A DNA stretch of 64,000 nucleotides from Anaerolineae bacterium (lineage in GTDB: Bacteria; Chloroflexota; Anaerolineae; Anaerolineales; Anaerolineaceae): positions 26,214 to 90,213 of the forward strand of contig JABLXM010000003.1 of assembly GCA_013177815.1 (NCBI GenBank), written 5' to 3'. The position numbers and the translations under genes were made by a program. A model generated the notes under the pieces. It had not been told where the DNA came from and searched no databases. It worked only from the letters and a program-made list of their open reading frames with translations. Positions 28,844 to 38,975 of this stretch are shown here, in pieces; the stretch's first letter is position 1; each line of letters starts with the position of its first letter.

Positions 28844-30346
28844 ATGGACTATTTGAGCAATCCTTTGGTAATCTTGTTGCTGATGCCCCTGCTGGGATGC
28901 GTTGTGTTGGCAGCCCTGCCAGCAGGGCGCAAGAACGCCCTGCGTTGGACGGCGCTGCTGGCATCGCTGGCGACCTTTGCGGTCTCCCTTTGGATGCTGG
29001 CGGGGTTCCGCAGCGGTGAAGCCGGGCTGCAGTGGGTCATCCGCCAACAATGGGTGCAGGTCGCCTCGCTGCCGGTCAGCTTCTACCTGGGGGTGGACGG
29101 CATCAGCGTGCTGATGGTGCTGCTGACCACCTTCCTGACGCCGATCGCCATCCTCTCCTCCTGGGAGGCGGTGCAGGACAAGGTCAAAGGCTTCATGATG
29201 CTCTTCCTGCTGCTGGAAACCGGTATGTTGGGGGTCTTCCTGTCGCTGGACCTGGTGTTGTTCTATATCTTCTGGGAATTTACGCTCATCCCGATGTATT
29301 TCCTGATCGGCGTGTGGGGCGGCGAAAGGCGCATCTACGCGGCGGTCAAATTTTTCCTGTTCACCATGGCAGGCTCGGTGCTGATGCTGCTGGCGATCCT
29401 GTTCATCGGCTGGCAGGGCGGAACCTTTGCGCTGCCCGACCTGGTCGCTGCCCGTGAGAGCTTCGCTGCGGCGCAGACCTGGCTGTTCCTGGCTTTTGGG
29501 CTGGCTTTCGCCATCAAAGTGCCGCTCTTCCCGCTGCACACCTGGCTGCCGGATGCGCACGTGGAGGCGCCCACCGCCGGCTCGGTCATCCTGGCAGGCG
29601 TGCTGCTCAAGATGGGCACCTACGGCTTCCTGCGCTTCAACCTGCCGCTCTTTCCGGAAGCTTCGGTCAAGTTTGCGCCCTGGGTGGGCGCGCTGGCGGT
29701 GATCGGTATCATCTACGGCGCGGCGGTCGCCTTCGCGCAAAAGGACGTCAAGAAACTGGTGGCTTATTCCTCGGTCAGCCATCTGGGCTTTGTGATGTTG
29801 GGGCTGTTCGCCCTCAACCAGCAGGGGGTTTCCGGCGGCATCATCCAGATGGTCAACCACGGGCTGAGCACCGGCGCGCTCTTCCTCATCGTCGGCATGC
29901 TTTATGAACGCCGGCACACCCGCGAGATGTCTGACTACGGCGGCATCTGGAAAGTGGTGCCGGTGATGGGCGCGATGATGCTGTTCATCAGCCTTTCATC
30001 CGCCGGGCTGCCGGGTTTGAACGGCTTCGTGGGCGAATTCACCATCCTGCTGGGGTCGTTCGGTTCGACAGCGTTGGGCAGCCCGTGGTTCGCCGGGGTC
30101 GCCACCGTGGGCGTCATCCTGGCGGCGGTCTATTTGCTGACCATGTTCGAGAAGGTCTTCCTGGGCAGGGTGACCCGGGATGAAAACCTGGGTTTGAAGG
30201 ACGTCAGCCTGCGTGAGGTGCTGGTGCTGGCGCCGATCATGATCCTGATCGTTTGGATCGGCGTCTACCCCAAGCCATTCTTCGACCTGATCAATCCAAG
30301 CGTGCAGAGCCTGCTTTCGGTATTCTCTGCCACGCTGGTGCCATAG
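28844..30346 (+). CDS. nuoM: NADH-quinone oxidoreductase subunit M (GTG at 28829 is an alternative start)
   Basis: FWEFTLIPMYFLIGVWGG, LPDAHVEAPTAGSVILAGVLLKMGTYGFLRF. Confidence 0.96.
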   Translation: MDYLSNPLVILLLMPLLGCVVLAALPAGRKNALRWTALLASLATFAVSLWMLAGFRSGEAGLQWVIRQQWVQVASLPVSFYLGVDGISVLMVLLTTFLTPIAILSSWEAVQDKVKGFMMLFLLLETGMLGVFLSLDLVLFYIFWEFTLIPMYFLIGVWGGERRIYAAVKFFLFTMAGSVLMLLAILFIGWQGGTFALPDLVAARESFAAAQTWLFLAFGLAFAIKVPLFPLHTWLPDAHVEAPTAGSVILAGVLLKMGTYGFLRFNLPLFPEASVKFAPWVGALAVIGIIYGAAVAFAQKDVKKLVAYSSVSHLGFVMLGLFALNQQGVSGGIIQMVNHGLSTGALFLIVGMLYERRHTREMSDYGGIWKVVPVMGAMMLFISLSSAGLPGLNGFVGEFTILLGSFGSTALGSPWFAGVATVGVILAAVYLLTMFEKVFLGRVTRDENLGLKDVSLREVLVLAPIMILIVWIGVYPKPFFDLINPSVQSLLSVFSATLVP

Positions 30347-30361
30347 AAGGGGCGCTGCTGA

Positions 30362-31807
30362 ATGACGATAAATGACCTGAACACGATCTTACCCCTGGTT
30401 GTGCTGGCTGGCTGGTCGGTAGTGGTGCTGCTGGCAGACCTGTGGATTCCCAAGGACCGCAAGGGGTGGACGGCGGCGCTCTCAGCAGTTGGGCTGGTGG
30501 TGGTATTGGGGTTGACGCTGGCGCGCGGCGGTACCGTTCAGAAAGCCTTCTTCGGCACCGTGCTGGTGGATGGCTTTGCCCTCTACCTGGATATCATCTT
30601 CCTGGTGGGCGGGCTGGCGGGCATCGCGCTGGCTTACGATTACCTCAAACGCATGGAGCTGGAGCGCGGCGAGTACTACCCGCTGTTGCTGATCGCCATT
30701 TCCGGCATGATGCTGATGACCTATGCCAATGACCTGATCATCGTCTTCCTGGCGCTGGAATTGCTCTCGCTGCCGCTCTACATCATGGCTGGTTTCGCAC
30801 GCTTCAACCTGCAATCGGAGGAAGCGGCGCTCAAGTACTTCCTGCTCGGATCTTTTGCCTCCGGGCTCGTGCTCTACGGTGTGGCGCTGCTGTTCGGCGC
30901 CAGCGGTCACACCGACCTGCCCGGGTTGGTCAACACCATGCGGGCTGGCACCGGCAACCAGGCGTTGTTCCTCTTCGGCGCTGCGTTGCTGCTGGTGGGC
31001 TTCAGCTTCAAGACCGGCATCGTGCCGTTCCATATGTGGATGCCGGATGTCTACCAGGGCGCGCCTTCGCCGGCGACGGCTTTCATGTCGGTCGGCGCCA
31101 AAGCCGCCGGCTTCGCCGCGTTGATGCGCGTCTTCGTCACCGTCTTCCCATCCCTGAGCGATGACCTGACACCCATTCTGTGGGCACTGGCAGCCATCAC
31201 CATGGTGGTGGGCAACGTCCTCGCCATCTCGCAAAAGAACATCAAACGCCTGCTGGCGTATTCCAGCATCGCCCAGTCGGGCTACCTGCTGATGGCGTTC
31301 GTGCCGTACGCCAACGCCGAGGTCTCCAGCGATTCGATCGCCGCCATGCTGTTCTATCTGCTGGCTTATACGCTGACCACCTTCGGCGCATGGGCAGTCA
31401 TCATCCAGATGGAGCAGCAGGAACGCCGCGGTTTAGAAGTGGCGGATTACGCCGGGCTGGGCAAGCGCCACCCCTGGCTCGGGCTGGCGATGACGATCTT
31501 CATGCTCTCGTTCACCGGCGTGCCGCTGACGTTGGGCTTCTGGGGCAAGTTCTACCTGTTCAGCACGGCGGTGGAAGGCGGCTTCGTGGGGCTGGCGCTG
31601 ATCGGTCTGCTGACCTCGGTGGTCTCGGCGTTCTACTACCTGCGGGTGGTGGTGGTGATGTACATGCAGCCCGGCGACCCGCCGGTGAAGCAAAACCGGT
31701 GGGTCAACCTGACCGCACTGCTGGCAGCGGCGGTGGTGGTGGGGCTGGCATTCATCCCCGGCAGCGTGCTGGACTTGGCGTTGCAGGCGGTGCTGCAATT
31801 GCAGTAA
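30362..31807 (+). CDS. nuoN: NADH-quinone oxidoreductase subunit N
   Basis: FLALELLSLPLYIMAGFAR, KTGIVPFHMWMPDVYQGAPSPATAFMSVGAKAAGFAAL. Confidence 0.95.
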   Translation: MTINDLNTILPLVVLAGWSVVVLLADLWIPKDRKGWTAALSAVGLVVVLGLTLARGGTVQKAFFGTVLVDGFALYLDIIFLVGGLAGIALAYDYLKRMELERGEYYPLLLIAISGMMLMTYANDLIIVFLALELLSLPLYIMAGFARFNLQSEEAALKYFLLGSFASGLVLYGVALLFGASGHTDLPGLVNTMRAGTGNQALFLFGAALLLVGFSFKTGIVPFHMWMPDVYQGAPSPATAFMSVGAKAAGFAALMRVFVTVFPSLSDDLTPILWALAAITMVVGNVLAISQKNIKRLLAYSSIAQSGYLLMAFVPYANAEVSSDSIAAMLFYLLAYTLTTFGAWAVIIQMEQQERRGLEVADYAGLGKRHPWLGLAMTIFMLSFTGVPLTLGFWGKFYLFSTAVEGGFVGLALIGLLTSVVSAFYYLRVVVVMYMQPGDPPVKQNRWVNLTALLAAAVVVGLAFIPGSVLDLALQAVLQLQ

Positions 31808-31853
31808 CGCCGCGCTCACGTAAAAAACGAATACAGATCACACGAACAGAGAC

Positions 31854-31895
31854 AAACGTCCACGGGCGAACCGATCAAATAGCCCGTGGACGTTT
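31854..31895 (+). terminator. Hairpin terminator downstream of nuoN
   Basis: AAACGTCCACGGGC-(14 nt)-GCCCGTGGACGTTT, perfect 14-bp stem followed by TCGTT, between convergent genes. Confidence 0.75.
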
Positions 31896-31923
31896 TCGTT
31901 CCCGCAAAGCCAACCCGTTGTTT

Positions 31924-34860
31924 TTAGCGGACCCCCCACAAGCGCACGGTGCCGTCAGCGGAGGAACTGATCAGCAGTGAGCCATCCGGTGAAAACTGCA
32001 AAGCATGGACCCAACCACGGTGACCTTCCAGCAATCGCAGCACCTCGCCGCTTTCAACGTCCCATAACGCAATCGCGCCCTCATATGAGGCGCTCGCCAG
32101 GATGCTGCCATCCGGTGAATACGCCACATTGGATACGGAAGATGTGGCGCCCCACAGCGTTTTGACCACCTCACCCGTGGATGGGTCGATCACGTTGATC
32201 GACCCATCCACATATCCGGCTGCCAGGTAGTTGTTTGCAGGAGAGAACGCAATAGCGTCCGCATTGGAGACGCTCTTTAAGTTCTTCGAGAAATTGAACT
32301 CCGGGACCGACCAAAGTATCAGACTGCCATCATAATCACTGCTGGCAAACCAACGCCCATCCGAAGAGAACGCCAGTCCGGATATCTCGGCGGTATTCCC
32401 GGCGAGCTGCCATTCCAATTGGCTGTTGTAATAATCATCCGGCGGCTGATAAGTCTCCCAGGAAAATTCGGGGTCCAGCAATTCCACGAAAAGCCGCGAA
32501 GACAAAACCGACAGGTTCCCTTCCCAATCTCCTATCGCCAGCCAGTCGCCATCGGGGGAAAACTGCATGATATTGGGGGTCATACTACCATAGTAGTACA
32601 TATCGCTGTTCTTGAGGTCATTGGTGACGGGATCCCAGGAGCTGATGTTGTCATAATCGGCAGTGATCAATAAATCCCTCAGCGGGTATTGCGCCATGGT
32701 CGAATTGTTCTCCAAGGTAGTCATTGATTGCACCGCACCGTTCCTCGGGTCGATGAGGTTGAGTTGGGTCGGGTATCCCCCACCGTACACCAGAAGCGGC
32801 TGGTCGTGGAGCATGTAGACAAATACAGGGGCAGCGTTGAAGCCGGTCACCTGGATGATCTTCTCCCCTTCCGGCATGCGCCAGGCGGTGAGCGAGCCAT
32901 CCTCCGAGGCAGTCACGAGGATGGCGCCATCCACCGAGAAAGACAGGCTGTTGATGATTCCATCGTGGGCGGATAACAATTGCCGCGAGTAAGGCTCACC
33001 GGTTTTGGCATTGAAGAGGGCAACCTTGCCGGCAGTGGTGCCAACCGCCAACACATTCCCGTCAGGCGCATATGCCAGCCTGGTAGCGTCGGAGGGAACA
33101 TTGATGGCGCGCACCAACGCCCAATCGCCCACCGAGTAAATGTTGACCACACCCGATTGCGTGAACGCAGCCAGAAAATTGTCGTCTGGTGAAAAAGCGC
33201 AGTAAGTGGTCAATTGGTGCAAGGTCTTAACTTCATTAAAGTGCCCATCTTCCAGACTGAATATCGTCATTTGATCATCGTCTATGACTGTCACCCATTT
33301 ACCGTCTGAGGATACGACTGCGGAATATGCCCAACCATAACCCATATCGGAGTGATATTCCGAAATACGTTCTCCGCTTTCGATATCCCAGAGGTATAAC
33401 GCCTCGGTACCGTGGATGCTGATGAGGCGATTCTCACCAGGGATAAAACCCAGCCCCGCGACTTCCTCATAGCGACCAGCCTGCATTGTCTGGAGCAGCC
33501 CGCCCTGATTGTTCCACACACGGATGACGGCATCATCCGAACCGCCTGCAAGGAGGCTGCCATCCGCCGAGTAAGCCAATGCTCTAACGCCCCCTTGCAC
33601 CTCGTGCGACCACAACAAATAGTTCATCTGTGAGTCATAAACATAAAAACCGAGCGTTGTAGCGGCTGCCAACTGGCTTTCATCGGGAGAGAACTTCACC
33701 TGGTTCAATACACCATTTCCATAACGCGCGATGGGCACCACACCGGCTGCGTTAGCGGCGGTAATGGGCGTGGTGGGAATATCTGCCGGGGTATTCATTT
33801 GCACAGGTGTGGGCGATGGCGTTACATAAATCGTGGGCGTGGGGGATACGCTTGGCGCGCGTATAGCCGTGGATAAGAACGGCTTCACAACGGCTGGGGG
33901 GGTGATGCCAACTGCCGGAAGCTCACCGGAATCAGAAGATAACAGGCGGTAAATACCAAAAACGCCGCCCAAAACGATTACCAGCATCAGCACGCCGCCG
34001 GCAACCGCCAACCAACCCCAACCCGGCATACGACGCTTGCCCGCCGGTATCTCGGTTATGGGCGCCCTGCTCAAAGCCGACTTGAATTCCTTGATCGTCA
34101 TGAAGCGATCGCCCGGAGCAGGCTGCATGGCTTTGAGGATCGCTGCTTCGACCTGGGGGGATATTTGGGGATTGAACTGACGCGGCGCCGTGAGGGGTGA
34201 TCCGATGGTGCGCTGAATGGACTCGACCGGCACCCGCCCGGTGAGCAGATTATAGAGCGTTGCGCCCAACGCGTAGATATCCGAACGGTGATCGGTTATA
34301 CCAAAACCGTATTGCTCCTGGGGTGAAAAGCCGGGGGTCACCGCGCGGGCGCCGGCAGTGGTGCGCACCTCGGGGTCATAGAGCTTGGCAACCCCAAAAT
34401 CGACCAGCATTGCCCGACCATCAGAACCAATGATGATATTTTGGGGCTTGATATCGCGGTGGATGACCGGCTTGGGTTGACCGTGCAGGTACGCCAGTGC
34501 GTCACAGATTTGATCGATCCATTCCAGCACTTCCCCTTCTGACAGGGGGGCGCCGGCTTTTTGAAGCTTGGCTGCAAGGTCTTCGCCCTCGACGAAATCC
34601 ATCACCAAGTACTGACCCTGTCCCGGGATGATGAAATAGTCCGTCACACGCGGTAGATTCGCATGGTGCATATTCGCCATAATGCTGGCTTCGTGAATGA
34701 ACTGACGCTGGGCATCTTCTGAGACTTCAAAATTCTCTTTGACAGCGCAGGGGCGCATCAGGTTAAGGTCGGTGGCTTTATAGACAGCGCCAAAGCCCCC
34801 CTGACCCAGAAGGGCAATGATCTGGTAACGATTATTGAGAATGTCGCCGTTCGAGTGCAT
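31924..34860 (-). CDS. Membrane-anchored Ser/Thr protein kinase with C-terminal WD40 repeats
   Basis: GQGGFGAVYKA, VIHRDIKPQNI, DFGVAK; central TM; repeated FSPDG...LWD units. Confidence 0.92.
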   Translation of the reverse strand: MHSNGDILNNRYQIIALLGQGGFGAVYKATDLNLMRPCAVKENFEVSEDAQRQFIHEASIMANMHHANLPRVTDYFIIPGQGQYLVMDFVEGEDLAAKLQKAGAPLSEGEVLEWIDQICDALAYLHGQPKPVIHRDIKPQNIIIGSDGRAMLVDFGVAKLYDPEVRTTAGARAVTPGFSPQEQYGFGITDHRSDIYALGATLYNLLTGRVPVESIQRTIGSPLTAPRQFNPQISPQVEAAILKAMQPAPGDRFMTIKEFKSALSRAPITEIPAGKRRMPGWGWLAVAGGVLMLVIVLGGVFGIYRLLSSDSGELPAVGITPPAVVKPFLSTAIRAPSVSPTPTIYVTPSPTPVQMNTPADIPTTPITAANAAGVVPIARYGNGVLNQVKFSPDESQLAAATTLGFYVYDSQMNYLLWSHEVQGGVRALAYSADGSLLAGGSDDAVIRVWNNQGGLLQTMQAGRYEEVAGLGFIPGENRLISIHGTEALYLWDIESGERISEYHSDMGYGWAYSAVVSSDGKWVTVIDDDQMTIFSLEDGHFNEVKTLHQLTTYCAFSPDDNFLAAFTQSGVVNIYSVGDWALVRAINVPSDATRLAYAPDGNVLAVGTTAGKVALFNAKTGEPYSRQLLSAHDGIINSLSFSVDGAILVTASEDGSLTAWRMPEGEKIIQVTGFNAAPVFVYMLHDQPLLVYGGGYPTQLNLIDPRNGAVQSMTTLENNSTMAQYPLRDLLITADYDNISSWDPVTNDLKNSDMYYYGSMTPNIMQFSPDGDWLAIGDWEGNLSVLSSRLFVELLDPEFSWETYQPPDDYYNSQLEWQLAGNTAEISGLAFSSDGRWFASSDYDGSLILWSVPEFNFSKNLKSVSNADAIAFSPANNYLAAGYVDGSINVIDPSTGEVVKTLWGATSSVSNVAYSPDGSILASASYEGAIALWDVESGEVLRLLEGHRGWVHALQFSPDGSLLISSSADGTVRLWGVR

Positions 34861-34988
34861 GGGGATTTACCTCCACATAATACCAATTCAGTCAGGCATC
34901 AATGACTGCAATGCCAACCATCAGGTTGGATATTACATGGCACTATCGATGTTAAAATTATATAACTTATGTATAAATCAAGGCAACT

Positions 34989-35513
34989 ATGGAACGCAAA
35001 CCGATCGATTTGACGTCGTTCACCGCCCACCCGCACGCATTATGGGATTGGACCTGGTTCCTGCTGGCAAGCGGCGACCTGGCTGCCGGCAAGTACAACG
35101 CCATGACTGTCTCGTGGGGCGCGCTGGGGTTCATCTGGAATAAACCGCTGGCGATGGTGGTGGTGCGCCCAACGCGCTACACCTTCGGCTTCATGAATGA
35201 CTTTGCCTCGTTCACGCTCTCGGCATTCGACCAATCCCACCGCAAAGCGCTGGAATACCTGGGCAGCCGTTCAGGGCGGAACGAAGACAAGATCAAGGCT
35301 TCCGGGCTAACTCTCCAGTCCGCCACCCAGGTGGCGGCGCCAGGCTTCGCCGAAGCCGAACTGGTGCTGGAATGCCGCAAGGTCTATTGGCAGGATATAG
35401 ATCCCAGCCACTTCCTCGATACCCGCATCGACCAGCTCTATAACAAAGACTATCACCGCATTTTCTTCGGCGAGGTGGTCGCCATCACCGGCACCGACAA
35501 GTACACTGGGTAA
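34989..35513 (+). CDS. Flavin reductase-like (FMN-binding split barrel) protein
   Basis: GKYNAMTVSWGALGFIWNKPLAMVVVRPTRYTFGF. Confidence 0.8.
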   Translation: MERKPIDLTSFTAHPHALWDWTWFLLASGDLAAGKYNAMTVSWGALGFIWNKPLAMVVVRPTRYTFGFMNDFASFTLSAFDQSHRKALEYLGSRSGRNEDKIKASGLTLQSATQVAAPGFAEAELVLECRKVYWQDIDPSHFLDTRIDQLYNKDYHRIFFGEVVAITGTDKYTG

Positions 35514-35520
35514 CAAAAAA

Positions 35521-35883
35521 ACCTCAGAGGCACAGAGGATGATATTCACCGCAGAGGACGGAGAGAACGCGGAGATATTTATCAGGAGCGCCGATAGAGA
35601 TAGACCAGCGCGCCGGCGATACAGTCCGATGAAGCCTTCTTCAGCCAGGGCAGTCTAACATTCGATGCTCACACCAATGCGGTTTTTTTGGGAACATAGC
35701 AATCCAAGCTCTATGACGGTCTCCGGCGACCTCGGCACGAACGGTCTGCCGTATCTGCATGAGAATATACCAAGCACTGGGGAAGAAAAGGCAACCAATT
35801 TACTTTTTACTTTTTCTCCGTGTCTCCGTGCCTCTGTGGTTAGTAAATAACAATCTCTGCCATCTCTCCGCTCTCTGCGGTGA
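35521..35883. repeat. ORF-less element with two nested inverted repeats of the CACAGAG/CCGCAGAG type
   Basis: ACCTCAGAGGCACAGAGG (35521) versus CTCCGTGCCTCTGTGGT (ends 35840); TCACCGCAGAG (35546) versus CTCTGCGGTGA (ends 35883). Confidence 0.6.
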
Positions 35884-35895
35884 GTTACCCCCTGA

Positions 35896-36921
35896 TCAAG
35901 CCACCTGGAAGAGCAGCGGTTCGCCAGCCATCCAACGGCGGATATTTGTGTAATCTACAAATCGCTCGGGCAAGCCGGCAGCTTCCAGCGAGCCGGAGGC
36001 GGTATGCCCGGTGAGCAGCATGTTGCTATCCGGAACACGCGCCAGGTCCAGCAATGGGTTATCCTGTCGGATCGGCTCCCAGACGAAGGTATCGCTGGCA
36101 ACGCCCCCCAACCGCCCGGACGCCAGCGCATCCCGCACATCCGCTTCATTGAGTAATGGACTTCCACCGCAATTGACGATGCAAGCGCCCGCTTTCATCA
36201 TTGCGATGAAATCCTTGTCGATGAACTCCTCCGTCTCAGGCGAATACGGCAGCAGGATGCACAAGTAATCGCTGGCACGCGCCAGGTCATCCTGGCTGGC
36301 GAAGTGGATCGCAAGGTCGCGTTCGGCAGTCTCAGGGAGTCGGCTGCGCTTGTTGTACAGCACGGTGCATTCGAAACCCTTCAGCCGGCGCGCCAGTTCG
36401 ATGCCAATCTCGCCAAAACCCAGGATGCCAACGGTCTGATGGTAAAGCGTGCCGATGCCCTGGCGGTGGGTGAAGTCAACGACGAAGTGATCCTCGGTGC
36501 AGCGTTTGGGCGGCATGCCCCAATCCTGGTCGAGCGTGACGGCGTGCATGGCTTCGCGCAGCCGCTTCGCCAGCGCCAGCAGTTGCAGCAGCATATGTTC
36601 CGCCACCATGATGGTCGTCCCGATGGGCTGGTAGCATACCGGGATGCCGGCAGCGCGTGCCGCCGCCAGGTCGATATCGTAGGTCTGCGAGCCCAGGCGC
36701 TGCACCAATTCGAGTTCGTCCCCAGCGGCAATGATCTGAGCATCGATGGGCTGCGCGCGTTCGGTGATCAGGATGCGCTTGCCCGGCAGATGCTGGACGA
36801 TATCCTCTTTGGATGGATCGCGCAGCATGGTGATCTCTAGTTCAGGCGGCGCTCCCTGCAGCGCGGCTTGCTGGTGGCGCGCGCCGCGGTGGGTGATGAA
36901 CAACGTAGGATAGGTGGTCAT
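35896..36921 (-). CDS. D-2-hydroxyacid dehydrogenase-like NAD(P)-binding protein
   Basis: Rossmann motif GILGFGEIGIELARRLKGF, overall 2-Hacid_dh architecture. Confidence 0.82.
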   Translation of the reverse strand: MTTYPTLFITHRGARHQQAALQGAPPELEITMLRDPSKEDIVQHLPGKRILITERAQPIDAQIIAAGDELELVQRLGSQTYDIDLAAARAAGIPVCYQPIGTTIMVAEHMLLQLLALAKRLREAMHAVTLDQDWGMPPKRCTEDHFVVDFTHRQGIGTLYHQTVGILGFGEIGIELARRLKGFECTVLYNKRSRLPETAERDLAIHFASQDDLARASDYLCILLPYSPETEEFIDKDFIAMMKAGACIVNCGGSPLLNEADVRDALASGRLGGVASDTFVWEPIRQDNPLLDLARVPDSNMLLTGHTASGSLEAAGLPERFVDYTNIRRWMAGEPLLFQVA

Positions 36922-37072
36922 GGAATTCCTCCGGTGGGTGGCATGCGGTCTGGCTGCTGGAACGCAATCCCGATGGCGCTCTTTATTATGGAGCGTGTGA
37001 TCAGCGACCCCATCGCGTGACCGGTGGATGATGCAATAATTATATGACAGAATGGCGGCTGATCATTAAACA

Positions 37073-37102
37073 GCAAAGGGATGGTTTTTTCCATCCCTTT
37101 GC
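37073..37102 (-). terminator. Hairpin downstream of phnE-like gene
   Basis: GCAAAGGGATGG-TTTTTT-CCATCCCTTTGC perfect 12-bp stem. Confidence 0.6.
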
Positions 37103-37122
37103 GCTCAGTTCAAGTCAGTCGA

Positions 37123-38961
37123 TCAGACGTAGCGCTCACGCAGCATCGACGAGATGTAATCCATGCTGGCGACCACCACCGCGATGGCAAGCATTTGCGC
37201 GCTGGCGGCGCGGTAGTTGAGCAGGTTGATATTCTGCTGCAACAGAAAGCCAATGCCGCCGCCGCCGACAAAGCCGATGATAGTGGACATACGCACGTTG
37301 ATATCCCAACGGTACATGGTGTAAGAGATATAGGGCGGGACGATCTGCGGCACCACGCCGTAGATGATGGTCTGCAAACGGTTGGCGCCGGTGGCTTCGA
37401 TTGCCTCCAGCGGACCGGGCATGATGCTCTCCACCTGCTCAGAATACAGTTTGCCCAGGCTGACGATGGTGTGCAGCCCCAACGCCAGCACGCCCGCAAA
37501 CGGACCGATGCCGACCGCGATGACGAACACGATTGCCATCACCAGGGCTTCGATCGAGCGCAGCCCGTTCAGCAGCGTGCGTGTGATGGTGTAGATCACC
37601 ATGCCGGTCGGCAATGTATCCCTGGCTTTGGTAGTGATCGCCAGGAACAATCCCAACCCGCCACCGACTGCCATCGGGATCCACAAAGTGTATAACGGGC
37701 GGTCGATCTGGTACAACCACTCCACCAACGCGCCCAGCAGACCCAACACCAGCGCGCCGGCTACCGACATCAGGAGTAAATTCAGGATCTTGACCGTGGT
37801 CACCGGCAGGCGCTCGGAGGAACGCTGCCCGATGCCTCCAAAGAAACTACCCAACGCGCCGCCCGCCGCCAGTGCACCCAGCGCCGGCGTCAGCACCCGC
37901 AGAATCTCGCTGATCTGGAACAGGAAGTTGCCCAAGAAAGCGAACGGACCCAACACGCCGGAAAGCGCGTTGCCAATGTTGGCAACCAGCGCCGCCAGTT
38001 GCAGCAGACCGAAGATGCTCGCCAACACCACCAGGATCATCACCACCCCGCGCACCAGGCGCAGCCACAACGGCGGCGTCCGGATATCGCGTTCAGGCAG
38101 CGCCCAGCGCACACCGTAAACGACGATGAAGGGCGTAACCACCACGCTGGCGATGATGACCGCCAGGTTGGCTGCGATCGGCGCTGTGACGTTCGAAACG
38201 AACTGCACCGCCAGGTAGCCGATCGCCATGCCCACAGGCCAGCCGATGACCGTGAGTGCGATGTTGGTAACGGAATTGCGGACTGGTTTCATCAAGTTGC
38301 GCGCCGCCAAAAAACTAAGCGGAACCGCAAATATCGTACCAGCAATCGTCGCCAGCAAAGCCAGGAAGACCGTCTCGACGATCTTATCCCATGTATCTTT
38401 GGCGGTTTGAGTAAGGTGAGGGCTGCCAACATTGCGGCGTAGGGTGGCACGGATATATTGATTATCATCACTAAGCCGGTCAGGCAGAACCAAATTGGCA
38501 ATGAAATGCCCGGTCTGGTCCGTTTCGACGATATCGCGCCCAAGCGATACAGTATTGCCAGGGTCGTTTCCGGGGATGAACCGCAATGGACCCTCAGTAT
38601 TGGGGGAAAAATTATATCCTTCCACTTGAATGGTATCGCCAGGGTTGCCACAGGATGGCGTTAGCACCAAGTATGGTTGCTGGGTGTTTGGAACTTCCCC
38701 TTTGACTTGCCCACCGCCCACTGGGCAGGGCACATGGATTGGGGCGTTGATGATTTCTTCTTGCTGGTCGTATTCTATCAATTCTGGTCTTGCCAAAGCA
38801 CGCGTAACTCGGACAAGACTGTTGATACGGGTTTCGCTGCGGAGTTCTGTAAGATCCACCTGAGTGATTTCAAAACCATAGGCGAGTACAACCATCACCA
38901 GCAAGACGATGGCGCCAAGCCGTAAGGATTTTAAGATAGATGGTTTATTGTTTTTCTGCAT
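37123..38961 (-). CDS. phnE: PhnE-type ABC transporter permease with N-terminal IPT/TIG-like domain and internal multi-TM insertion
   Basis: VETVFLALLATIAGTIFAVPLSFLAARNLM and RSIEALVMAIVFVIAVGIGPFAGVLALGLHTIVSLGKLYSEQVE...EAIEATGANRLQTIIYGVVPQ motifs; 612 aa. Confidence 0.85.
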   Translation of the reverse strand: MQKNNKPSILKSLRLGAIVLLVMVVLAYGFEITQVDLTELRSETRINSLVRVTRALARPELIEYDQQEEIINAPIHVPCPVGGGQVKGEVPNTQQPYLVLTPSCGNPGDTIQVEGYNFSPNTEGPLRFIPGNDPGNTVSLGRDIVETDQTGHFIANLVLPDRLSDDNQYIRATLRRNVGSPHLTQTAKDTWDKIVETVFLALLATIAGTIFAVPLSFLAARNLMKPVRNSVTNIALTVIGWPVGMAIGYLAVQFVSNVTAPIAANLAVIIASVVVTPFIVVYGVRWALPERDIRTPPLWLRLVRGVVMILVVLASIFGLLQLAALVANIGNALSGVLGPFAFLGNFLFQISEILRVLTPALGALAAGGALGSFFGGIGQRSSERLPVTTVKILNLLLMSVAGALVLGLLGALVEWLYQIDRPLYTLWIPMAVGGGLGLFLAITTKARDTLPTGMVIYTITRTLLNGLRSIEALVMAIVFVIAVGIGPFAGVLALGLHTIVSLGKLYSEQVESIMPGPLEAIEATGANRLQTIIYGVVPQIVPPYISYTMYRWDINVRMSTIIGFVGGGGIGFLLQQNINLLNYRAASAQMLAIAVVVASMDYISSMLRERYV

Positions 38962-38975
38962 GGGTTCACCGCCAA

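Noticed and set aside
28043-29917. 624-aa ORF on the minus strand
   Set aside because: Entirely antisense to nuoL/nuoM, low-complexity His/Gln/Arg-rich translation; shadow ORF of GC-rich codon usage
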